A stretch of DNA of 47,927 bases, taken from NCBI GenBank assembly GCA_029228645.1, contig JAPTHR010000016.1, positions 1 through 47,927 on the forward strand. The letters run 5' to 3'. Origin of the DNA: Gammaproteobacteria bacterium Milos-ODIII6. GTDB lineage: Bacteria > Pseudomonadota > Gammaproteobacteria > Chromatiales > Chromatiaceae. Shown here in pieces: positions 41,652-47,927 of this stretch. Every line of letters starts with the position of its first letter. Position 1 is the first letter of the stretch. Under the pieces are notes generated by a model, which saw only the letters and a list, made by a program, of their open reading frames with translations, made no database searches and was not told the DNA's origin. The translations under genes were made by a program, and so were the position numbers.

Positions 41652-42152
41652 TCAGTAATCGCTGAACACTTGCCCATCTGCGAACGTGTATCCATCCAGG
41701 AACAAGTCACGGGTCCAGGCGTCCCAGTCGAAGTAGCTCTGCAGGTTCTCGGGCATGCCATCGAGTAACCCCATATCCTCCGCCAGGTTCTCCGCGAAGG
41801 ACTGCTTGCTGTCCCATTCACCCTGATAGCTTTCCTCGAACTGAGCAGCATCCCAGTAACCGCGAATATCGATAAACGCCTGCTTTGCCTCTGGGTCGCC
41901 GTCTGCTTCCAGGTAATCCCAGAAGGCAGCATCAATGCCTGACTCGTGGATAAATTCGTCAGGGATGCCCTCCCAGTCTTGGAACATCAGTTCCGGGTCC
42001 GCCTCGTCCTTGTGCAGCTCCTTGGCTGCCTCGTAGAACTCGTCTCTGTCGACGTAGTCCTCCAGATCCAGCCATGCCCCAGCAAGGGAGCCGCTGTTGT
42101 ATTTGCCGTAGGTCCCAACGTAGATAGCCGGTGTAGAATCGGTGTTAGCCAT
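41652..42152 (-). CDS. ardA: ArdA-like antirestriction protein
   Basis: 166 residues, the typical ArdA length, strongly acidic (many D/E). It carries the IYVGTYGKYNSGSLAGAWLDLEDY opening and the DWEGIPDEFIHESG and YWDAAQFEESYQGEWDS blocks of the ArdA family. ArdA proteins mimic B-form DNA and block type I restriction enzymes; they are normally carried by conjugative elements, phages and islands. GGAGAAG stands 5 nt before the ATG. Co-transcribed with the serine recombinase, it marks this stretch as imported DNA. Confidence 0.92.
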   Translation of the reverse strand: MANTDSTPAIYVGTYGKYNSGSLAGAWLDLEDYVDRDEFYEAAKELHKDEADPELMFQDWEGIPDEFIHESGIDAAFWDYLEADGDPEAKQAFIDIRGYWDAAQFEESYQGEWDSKQSFAENLAEDMGLLDGMPENLQSYFDWDAWTRDLFLDGYTFADGQVFSDY

Positions 42153-42576
42153 GATCTTCTCCAGTACAGAAGGTTTTGGTTAGAGGCCCTGTTGGTGTTG
42201 CCGCACCTCGGGGCTTCGCTTTTTGTGACAACAGTTGCCGCTGATGTCGAATAATATCTTAGGACACTATGGACATAATGTCCAGGGTTTTATATACCGA
42301 TACTCTGTACACCGTAAATCAAGGGGTTTAGCTCCAGTGGCTACGTGTCCATTGAATCGTGAAACACTGGACACCCAAAGGCACCAGTAGGTGAAGTGCG
42401 AAAGAATGAATATCTGACTTGTTGGAGCATCAGGGGCAAGTTCGGGTGCTGGCGGCAGGACTCGGGAATTCAAACCCAAGGGGGGTCTGTTAGGACCACC
42501 TCCCCCGCTCACCAGTAGCTATATAGCCCATGCCCAGAGGTATGCGTGTGGGGCTTCGATTACGGGTGAATAACAG
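42153..42576. other. Gap with res-like cluster of TGTCC/GGACA dyads
   Basis: There is no supported gene. Between 42245 and 42374 are three dyads built from the same half-site. TGTC...GACA, 22 bp, lies at 42245-42266. GGACACTATG-GA-CATAATGTCC lies at 42262-42283 (9/10 matching arms around a 2-bp centre). GTGTCCATTG-N10-CACTGGACAC lies at 42345-42374 (9/10 arms). Different spacings of one half-site over ~130 bp are what a resolvase res site looks like; a repressor operator for ardA is the alternative. The rest (42375-42576) shows nothing. Confidence 0.4.
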
Positions 42577-42900
42577 TTACTTTGACTCTCTCGACTTTTG
42601 CCGCTCCTCCCGGCAGGCATGCAGTCCATCAATCCTTCCTCTTACCTCCGCATACCACAACGCAGTCTGAACTTCCGGAATGGGGAATTCTTTTAAGACG
42701 CATTCTGCGTAGCCAGCCTCGTATCCGTCCTGGTAGGCAGCATCGATTTGGGCATCGCTATTACCGTCCTCAGCATCGATTCTGTTCTGGTCGTTAAGGT
42801 CGCAACCAGCCAGCGAAAATACGACAGCCAGAATAACTGCTGCTCCAGATTTATCGGTTTTTGACCCCATCTCTTTCTGCCGCTGCTGACGCTGTTGCAT
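42577..42900 (-). CDS. Small lipoprotein of unknown function
   Basis: 107 residues. A Gln/Lys/Arg-rich n-region is followed by a lipoprotein signal peptide with lipobox SLAGC (GAAVILAVVFSLAGC); the mature part is only ~75 residues. It contains an acidic stretch (DAEDGNSDAQIDAAY) and a DGYEAGYAEC motif, with two further Cys. ATG 42900 has AGGG 9 nt upstream; ATG 42870 gives a more usual signal peptide length but a poor ribosome site. The neighbours are the ardA/recombinase island and a PEP-CTERM gene. No family was recognised. Confidence 0.6.
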   Translation of the reverse strand: MQQRQQRQKEMGSKTDKSGAAVILAVVFSLAGCDLNDQNRIDAEDGNSDAQIDAAYQDGYEAGYAECVLKEFPIPEVQTALWYAEVRGRIDGLHACREERQKSRESK

Positions 42901-43122
42901 TTGGAATGCCCTATCTAAGACTCAAGGAAGATCTGTTGAGGCCCCTCCTCCCTTCGTACGCAACTACTGGCCCCATTCTCGGGGGTATGCATGTGAACCT
43001 TCAGGCTGAAACTACGGGGCTGCCTGTCGGTTCGTTAAGTGTCCGAATTCTTTACAGGCCAAGTTCCAGCGCAACAAAGAAAAAACCGATTAATTCTTTG
43101 ATATCCGAGAGTTGGTCTGCTT

Positions 43123-43137
43123 GGCATATTGATTGCG
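43123..43137 (+). promoter_or_regulatory. Sigma-54 (-24/-12) promoter of the PEP-CTERM gene at 43190-43846
   Basis: TGGCATATTGATTGC: TGGCA at -24, TTGC at -12, exact GG-N10-GC spacing, 52 nt upstream of the ATG. Confidence 0.75.
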
Positions 43138-43189
43138 TGCGACATATGGATATCGTCATAGAAATCACGGAACCCTGAAAGCATAGATC

Positions 43190-43846
43190 ATGGATAAGGA
43201 AATGAACCGCAATCGATCACTCTTGGTGGGTTTTTTCCGCGGAGTTATAGCTGGCTCGCTTCTCACTATTAATGCGCATGCAGCGCTATTTTCTGTCGAC
43301 TGGCAAACGTCTGGCGATGGCCTTATCACTAAAGACGCCAACACCGGCCTGGAATGGCTGGATCTAACGGAAACAACAAACCTCACTTACCCCGAGGTCC
43401 TAGCTGAAACCGTCGCTGGTGGAAAATTCAGCAATTGGAGCATCGCCAGCAACACGGAAGTCCTAGAGCTATGGTCTAGCGCAAATATCCCCGTGATTGG
43501 ATTCTCTTTCTATGCGGCCAATTATGAGCCTGTAAGCGATCTGCTTGACCTGCTCGGAAGCACGTACATAGACCCACTGCCGGACTACAGGTTGTCTTGG
43601 GGCAGAACAAGCGACTCGTATTCTGCAGGAAACCACAACGCGACTCTCCTGTGGGCAACTTCCATCTATGGAACTCCCGAAGCTCTAGCCTCGATAAACA
43701 CAAATCCTCAGGAATTTCCCGATGACCAGGCGACAGCGACTTGGGGGACGTACCTGTACCGCGCTTCACCAGTGCCTGAACCCTCGATACCCATCTTGAT
43801 TTGGCTGGGTCTAGTCGGACTCAGTTTTGCTCGGAAGAACCACTGA
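43190..43846 (+). CDS. PEP-CTERM sorting-domain protein, secreted
   Basis: 218 residues. There is a signal peptide (SLLVGFFRGVIAGSLLTINAHA), then a domain with the phrase DANTGLEWLDLTETTNLTYPEV. That phrase is common to a group of PEP-CTERM proteins related to DUF1566-like domains. The C-terminal tail is VPEPSIPILIWLGLVGLSFARKNH. It is expected to be cleaved by exosortase and displayed or released into the matrix. ATG 43190 was used; ATG 43202 (MNRNRS) preceded by AAGG is equally possible. A sigma-54 promoter stands 52 nt upstream. The next gene begins immediately after the stop. Confidence 0.88.
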   Translation: MDKEMNRNRSLLVGFFRGVIAGSLLTINAHAALFSVDWQTSGDGLITKDANTGLEWLDLTETTNLTYPEVLAETVAGGKFSNWSIASNTEVLELWSSANIPVIGFSFYAANYEPVSDLLDLLGSTYIDPLPDYRLSWGRTSDSYSAGNHNATLLWATSIYGTPEALASINTNPQEFPDDQATATWGTYLYRASPVPEPSIPILIWLGLVGLSFARKNH

Positions 43847-43933
43847 GTGTCTAGATTTGGAACGGGTCCCTCACCACCAATAGTGAAGAATCATCAACAT
43901 TGCGTTGGTCAGAAACCGATCGATAATCTGCAG

Positions 43934-44749
43934 ATGGAGTTCCCTTTCGGACCGATTCCCAAGCAACGAGAGATTCGGCAAGTAAATCATCGAGCGCGTA
44001 TCGTGCGAGTCTTGATGCTTTTTGTCGTAACCTTGTTCTATGGGTCCGCGCATTCTTCGTTGGTAGAGTACCGATACGAAGGTCGAAATTTTAACTATTT
44101 CGAATCACAAAACCCTCAAAGCGCCGTTTTCGATACAACGAATAGAGTCACCTTCTCGCTGCTTCTTAACTCCCGGCTTCCAAGCGGTCTCTTCCGTGAT
44201 GTGCGACAGGATGTGGTCTCGTTTGAGGCAAGCGACGGCGATCTGACCATTACCGATGAAACAGCATCGTTCCGGCAGTTCCTTTTTAAAATCGGGGCCG
44301 AAGGAATGCCTGAGTTCTGGTCACTAGGCGCCTATAGTGGCGATCTTGATGACTTGTACCGTGAAATTTCTACAGGCTTCTGGACGAATTCGTTCACCTC
44401 TATCGATGGCGGAGCAATCATTCAAAAGGTCTCGAACTCAGCCCAAATACTGACTTTGGAGAAGGGCCATTACCTTTACCCGATAGGGGAGTTCGGCACT
44501 TGGACAATTAACGCGGTCGACAGCTCCCCCCCCTTGCTATCTCTGGGTCTGGGAATTATTGCGATTCTCAGCCTCCGGGTCATCTCAGGTCGAAAAAAAC
44601 TAGCGCAGAAAAAACACGACGACGATATTGGCCCTACACTGATTGCACCTCAGTTCCAAGGCTCGATCAGAAAAACGGACAATCGCCAGCAGACCAATTC
44701 AAATCGGCTCGATAACCCCCGATCTTGTTTGTCCAAGCCTGCTCCATAA
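43934..44749 (+). CDS. Secreted PEP-CTERM-like protein without PEP motif and with long tail
   Basis: 271 residues from ATG 43934; GTG 43847 would abut the preceding stop and ATG 44015 would start at the signal helix. The exported part begins after VLMLFVVTLFYGSAHS. Its YRYEGRNFNYFE...NRVTFSLLLNSRLPSGL pattern is shared with a family of PEP-CTERM proteins. Near the C-terminus DSSPPLLSLGLGIIAILSLRVISGRKK has the hydrophobic-helix-plus-basic shape of a PEP-CTERM anchor, but the PEP is absent and ~45 polar residues follow. A run of eight C at ~44526-44533, exactly at the missing motif, hints at a frameshifted or decayed sorting signal. Probably transcribed with the gene upstream. Confidence 0.55.
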   Translation: MEFPFGPIPKQREIRQVNHRARIVRVLMLFVVTLFYGSAHSSLVEYRYEGRNFNYFESQNPQSAVFDTTNRVTFSLLLNSRLPSGLFRDVRQDVVSFEASDGDLTITDETASFRQFLFKIGAEGMPEFWSLGAYSGDLDDLYREISTGFWTNSFTSIDGGAIIQKVSNSAQILTLEKGHYLYPIGEFGTWTINAVDSSPPLLSLGLGIIAILSLRVISGRKKLAQKKHDDDIGPTLIAPQFQGSIRKTDNRQQTNSNRLDNPRSCLSKPAP

Positions 44750-44779
44750 TTCGTTATCAGATCAGTAGATTACCAGAAG

Positions 44780-45499
44780 TGGACCCCGTAAATTGGACAG
44801 CGTGATAAGTGCTTCCTCGGGTCAAGCCGCCAGCTTGGCAGCGTCCTGATAATACACACTGTCCGGTGTCAGCCGGTCAAGTGATTGATGTCGTCTTTCC
44901 TCGTTGTAAAACGCGAAGTACGCGCCCAAAGATGCACGGGCGGTAGCGACGCTGTCGTAGGCTTTGATATAGACCTCCTCGTACTTCACACTGCGCCAGA
45001 GGCGCTCGACAAAGACGTTGTCGACCCAGCGCCCCTTGCCGTCCATACTGATCCGGATGTCGTGGTGCTTGAGCACGTCAGTGAAGTCCTCGCTGGTGAA
45101 CTGACTGCCCTGGTCGGTGTTGAAGATCTCCGGTGCGCCGTGTCGTTCGATCGCTTCATTCAGGGCATCGACGCAGAAGCTGGTGTCGAGCGTATTGGAT
45201 ACCCGCCATGACAGGACTCGCCGCGAGTACCAGTCGATGACGGCTACCAGGTAGACGAAGCCACGAGCCATCGGAATGTACGTGATGTCGGTCGCCCAGA
45301 CCTGATTCGGCCGATCGATCACCAGCCCCCTCAGCAGATAGGGATAGACCTTGTGCGCCTGGTTGGCGAGACTGAGGTTGCGCTTCGGATACAGCGCCGC
45401 AAGGCCCATCGTGCGCATCAGACGCCTGACCCTCTTGCGGTTGACCGTATGGCCGTGATCCTCCAGCCAGTCCCGGATACGCCGACTGCCGTAGTACGG
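44780..45499 (-). mobile_element. IS3-family element remnant, interrupted by IS66
   Basis: The element's end with TGGACCCCGTAAATTGGACA lies at 44780-44799. The orfB frame runs inward and homology stops abruptly at ~45499, where IS66 begins. The missing orfA and the start of orfB should lie beyond the IS66 copy, outside the window. Confidence 0.75.
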
Positions 45500-45517
45500 T
45501 AACCGGTCAAACCGCAC
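44822..45517 (-). pseudogene. IS3-family transposase OrfB, 5' truncated
   Basis: 231 codons from the first in-frame ATG. There is an HTH_21-type segment (PYYGSRRIRDWLEDHGHTVNRKRVRRLM), then the rve integrase core with the DDE residues: Asp in ATDITYIP, Asp in FNTDQGSQFTSEDF and Glu in FVERLWRSVKYEE. The normal N-terminal ~40 residues are lost. The first few codons (MRFDRL) come from IS66 end sequence, so the apparent start is an artefact of the insertion. Not expected to be active on its own. Confidence 0.88.
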
Positions 45518-45585
45518 CGTTCTTCCGCCCAGCCTGAGCTGCCCGTACCTTGCGTTCCGTGTTCAACCACCCGGAGCGAGAGACG

Positions 45586-45867
45586 ATGAACGAGACGATT
45601 ACCCGGCGCAAGCGTCGTAGCCGCGAGGAATGGCAGCAATTGCTTGAGGCGCAGGCGTCGAGCCAGATGACCCAGGCTGCATTTTGTGCGGCCAACGAGT
45701 TGAGCGTAGCCAGTTTTCAGAATTGGAAACGGCGACTCGCGTCCGAGGAAACGGCGCCATCCGAGCCCTGGGTTGATCTGGGCACCCTGGATCGGCCAAC
45801 GGAATCTGGCTGGGATATCGAACTGGATCTCGGGAACGGCGTCTGCCTGCGACTGCGCCGGTGCTGA
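45586..45867 (+). CDS. tnpA: IS66 accessory protein TnpA
   Basis: 93 residues. It starts at ATG 45586, after GGAGCGAGAG. A helix-turn-helix region (REEWQQLLEAQASSQMTQAAFCAANELSVASFQNWKRRL) is typical of the IS66 OrfA/TnpA accessory protein, probably a DNA-binding helper of transposition. It overlaps the tnpB start by 7 nt, which indicates translational coupling. Confidence 0.88.
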   Translation: MNETITRRKRRSREEWQQLLEAQASSQMTQAAFCAANELSVASFQNWKRRLASEETAPSEPWVDLGTLDRPTESGWDIELDLGNGVCLRLRRC

Positions 45868-46223
45868 TTCCGGAGTCTCAGGTCCGTATCTGGCTGTATG
45901 GGCCGCCCACTGACATGCGTAAGTCGTTTGACGGTTTATCCGCACTGGTCAAAACGCAGCTGGATGAGGAGCCCGCCAGTGGTCAGCTGTTCGTGTTCAT
46001 CAACCGCCGGCGCACCCAGCTGAAGGTCCTGTACTACGATCGTGGCGGTTACTGTGTCTGGGCCAAGCGGCTCGAGCAGGGCCAGTTTCACCCGCAGGGT
46101 CAGGGTGACAAGCGGCGCCTGGAATGGACCGAACTCAAGCTGATTCTGGAGGGTATCGATCTGCGCTCGATACGGCGTTTCAAGCGTTATCGACGCCCTG
46201 ACGAGGCGCGCGTTTCGGTATAA
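45861..46223 (+). CDS. tnpB: IS66 accessory protein TnpB
   Basis: 120 residues. The start is GTG 45861 within the end of tnpA. The IS66 Orf2 signature is complete: IWLYGPPTDMRKSFDGLSALV near the N-terminus, SGQLFVFINRRRTQLKVLYYDRGGYCVWAKRLEQGQF in the middle, and a C-terminal ELKLILEGIDL segment. Required for transposition in IS66 elements; the biochemical role is not settled. Confidence 0.92.
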   Translation: MLIPESQVRIWLYGPPTDMRKSFDGLSALVKTQLDEEPASGQLFVFINRRRTQLKVLYYDRGGYCVWAKRLEQGQFHPQGQGDKRRLEWTELKLILEGIDLRSIRRFKRYRRPDEARVSV

Positions 46224-46232
46224 TTTAGCGCT

Positions 46233-47789
46233 ATGAAAGGCGCTTCGAGCAGCTCAACGATCGAACCCCAGCAGTACGCAAAAGTCTGTGCGGACAATGC
46301 GCAGTTACGCGAAGAGCGCGACGCGCTCAAGCAACAACTGGATTGGTTCAAGCGCCAGCTGTTCGGCCGCAAGTCCGAGAAACGTTTGCTGGAGAACCCC
46401 GATCAACTCGACCTCGGTCAGCTGCTGGGCGATGCGGTACCGCCAAGCGAACCTGAGCCGACCGAGAAGATCACCTACACCCGGCGCAAGGGCAAGCAAC
46501 GGCGTGACGAGGATGTCACCGACAGTGGCCTGCGCTTCGATGAGCGGGTGCCGATCGAGACCATCGAACTGTCGGCCCCGCAACTGGAGGGGCCAGACGC
46601 GGATCAGTACGAAGTCATCGATTACAAGATCACCCGCCGCCTCGCGCAGCGTCCCGGCAGTTACGTGGTGCTCGTGTATCGCCGCCCGCTGATCCGCGAC
46701 AAGCGCTGCTCCACGCTGCTGGAAGTGCCGGCGCCGAGCGCGGTGTTCGACAACAGCCTGGCCGATGTCAGCCTGCTGGCCGGGGTTCTGGTTGACAAGT
46801 TCCTTTATCACCTGCCGCTGTACCGCCAGCATCAGCGGTTAGCCGATGCCGGCATCACCCTGAGCCGGGCGACCCTGAGCAACTACGTGCGACGCGCGAT
46901 CGGCTTACTCGAACCGATCTACGATGCGCAATGGCAGCACATCCTGCAAAGTAAAGTGCTGGCGATGGATGAGACGCCGATCAAAGCGGGCAAGGCGGGC
47001 AAAGGCAAGCTCAAACAGACCTGGTACTGGCCGATCTATGGCGAGGCGGACGAGATCTGCTTCAGCTGGTCGCGCAGTCGTGGCAAGGCCCACGTGGTGG
47101 AACAGCTTGGGGACTTTGCCGGCACGCTGCTGAGTGATGGGTATGCCGCCTATAACGCCTATGCGAAGACGCGCCCCAAGGTCACCCAGGCGCAGTGCTG
47201 GGCGCACACCCGGCGCTACTTCGAACGTGCGCAAGACAGTGATCCGGCGGCCAACGAGGCGCTGGAGATCATCGGCGCCCTGTACCAGGTCGAGGCACAG
47301 ATCCGTGAGCGCGAACTCACCGACCAAGCCAAGCTCGACTACCGTAGCCAGCATGCCCTGCCGATCGTTGATGCGTTCTTCGCTTGGGTGCATAGCCAGC
47401 GCCAGCGCACCGACCTGGTTAACAGCGCACCGTTGGCCAAGGCTCTGGTGTATGCCGAAAACCATCAGGCGCAACTGCGGGTGTATCTCGGTGACCCGGC
47501 TGTAGCGATCGATACCAACCACCTGGAACGGGCCTTGCGGGTGATCCCGATGGGCCGCAAGAACTGGCTCTTCTGTTGGTCAGAGGTCGGTGCCGAACAG
47601 GTCGGTATCATCCAGAGCCTGCTGAGCACCTGCCGCTTGCATGATGTCGACCCGTACGCCTACCTGGTGGACGTGCTGCAACGCATCGCGCTGCACCCGG
47701 CTAAAGACGTCGAGCAACTGACCCCGCGATGCTGGAAGACGCTGTACGCCGACAATCCGCTGCGCTCGGACCTTGAGCATGCCCGTTGA
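46233..47789 (+). CDS. tnpC: IS66-family transposase TnpC
   Basis: 518 residues, intact. An N-terminal leucine-zipper-like helix (AQLREERDALKQQLDWFKRQLFG) precedes a central helical and DDE region. Catalytic residues are expected in VLAMDETPIKAGKAGKG (first Asp), LLSDGYAAYNAYA (second) and the C-terminal NHLERALRVIPMGRKNWLFC (Glu). It ends with the usual HDVDPYAYLVDVLQRI tail. It begins 9 nt after tnpB. The frame is uninterrupted, so this copy may be active if the right end is intact. Confidence 0.95.
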   Translation: MKGASSSSTIEPQQYAKVCADNAQLREERDALKQQLDWFKRQLFGRKSEKRLLENPDQLDLGQLLGDAVPPSEPEPTEKITYTRRKGKQRRDEDVTDSGLRFDERVPIETIELSAPQLEGPDADQYEVIDYKITRRLAQRPGSYVVLVYRRPLIRDKRCSTLLEVPAPSAVFDNSLADVSLLAGVLVDKFLYHLPLYRQHQRLADAGITLSRATLSNYVRRAIGLLEPIYDAQWQHILQSKVLAMDETPIKAGKAGKGKLKQTWYWPIYGEADEICFSWSRSRGKAHVVEQLGDFAGTLLSDGYAAYNAYAKTRPKVTQAQCWAHTRRYFERAQDSDPAANEALEIIGALYQVEAQIRERELTDQAKLDYRSQHALPIVDAFFAWVHSQRQRTDLVNSAPLAKALVYAENHQAQLRVYLGDPAVAIDTNHLERALRVIPMGRKNWLFCWSEVGAEQVGIIQSLLSTCRLHDVDPYAYLVDVLQRIALHPAKDVEQLTPRCWKTLYADNPLRSDLEHAR

Positions 47790-47927
47790 TATCGATGGCC
47801 TGAGCCTGGAAGAACTGATGCAGCTGAACCACCGGGTGGTCGAGCGCATCAAGATGCTGCAGGCGATGCAGGCCCATGTCGACATGATGGCCTTCAACCT
47901 CGGCGCCAAGGTCAGCTTCGACACCGA
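47779..47927 (+). CDS. IS66-associated small protein, N-terminal part (runs off window)
   Basis: Overlapping the end of tnpC by 11 nt, an ATG at 47779 opens a frame to the window edge (49 codons seen): MPVDIDGLSLEELMQLNHRV, then VERIKMLQAMQ and FNLGAKVSFDTE. The LNHRVVERIK...F.LGAKVSF pattern matches a small protein often encoded with IS66-type transposases. Its role is unknown. The end lies outside the window. Confidence 0.6.
   Translation, partial: MPVDIDGLSLEELMQLNHRVVERIKMLQAMQAHVDMMAFNLGAKVSFDT

Larger units (their letters stand above)
45500..47927 (+). mobile_element. IS66-family insertion sequence (right end outside window)
   Basis: The element begins near GTAACCGGTC at 45500, at the break in the IS3 orfB, and carries the classic tnpA-tnpB-tnpC order plus a fourth small frame. 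The right terminal repeat and the target duplication are beyond the window. Confidence 0.85.

Noticed and set aside
42267-42512. 81-codon minus-strand frame in the ardA upstream gap
   Set aside because: Begins after GC-rich non-coding sequence, has no ribosome site, and overlaps the dyad cluster.

Overview
The window is about 48 kb of high-GC DNA that looks like a gammaproteobacterial chromosome. The evidence is the EF-P lysylation trio (efp, epmA, epmB), a Mak-type ROK kinase next to nadA, an RND pump, and a PEP-CTERM/exosortase surface-protein and exopolysaccharide programme. That programme is typical of biofilm- or floc-forming environmental proteobacteria. A sulfur oxidiser is possible (two secreted Pro/Gly/Tyr-rich proteins resemble sulfur-globule proteins), but this is inference only.

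Layout. 0-0.5 kb: right end of an IS4-family element. 0.6-3.6 kb: a PEP-CTERM protein gene, a small secreted orphan and a MITE-like 198-bp element. 3.7-10.5 kb: a GNAT-type acyltransferase fused to a CRP-like regulator, an EpsB-type sugar transferase and a very large VanZ/O-antigen-ligase fusion. 10.5-16.2 kb (minus strand): prsT (PEP-CTERM TPR lipoprotein), a trypsin-like protease, a membrane-anchored kelch-like propeller and a low-molecular-weight tyrosine phosphatase, ending in REP repeats. 16.7-20.9 kb: a second PEP-CTERM protein, a ThiF-nitroreductase fusion and the exosortase-associated acyltransferase. 21.0-23.7 kb: epmA-efp with divergent epmB. 23.8-27.0 kb: a PilZ-like protein followed by a REC-like/degenerate EAL protein, a likely c-di-GMP pair. 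27.1-31.9 kb (minus): an unrecognised cluster of two secreted low-complexity proteins, a ParA ATPase and two membrane proteins, interrupted by a 10-unit REP/BIME array with an exact 99-bp period. 32-37.2 kb: RND adaptor and pump. 37.4-40.9 kb: dynamin-like GTPase, mak and nadA in tandem. 41.0-42.9 kb: a small accessory island (ardA, serine recombinase, lipoprotein) with a res-like dyad cluster. 43.1-44.7 kb: a third PEP-CTERM gene and a PEP-CTERM-like relative. 44.8-47.9 kb: an IS3 element broken by an IS66 element that runs off the window.

How it fits together. The sugar transferase, VanZ/ligase protein, PrsT, LMW phosphatase and acyltransferase are parts of an exopolysaccharide/PEP-CTERM export system whose exosortase and PrsK/PrsR regulators lie outside the window. 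Each of the three clear PEP-CTERM structural genes has a sigma-54 type -24/-12 promoter (TGGC...TGC, exact GG-N10-GC spacing) 50-70 nt upstream of its start, so these scattered cargo genes are probably co-regulated. The most novel-looking locus is the ParA cluster at 27-32 kb. Three of its proteins share an aromatic-Arg-Pro motif, it has a strong sigma-70 promoter with phased TGTGGAAA repeats, and I recognise no described system in it.
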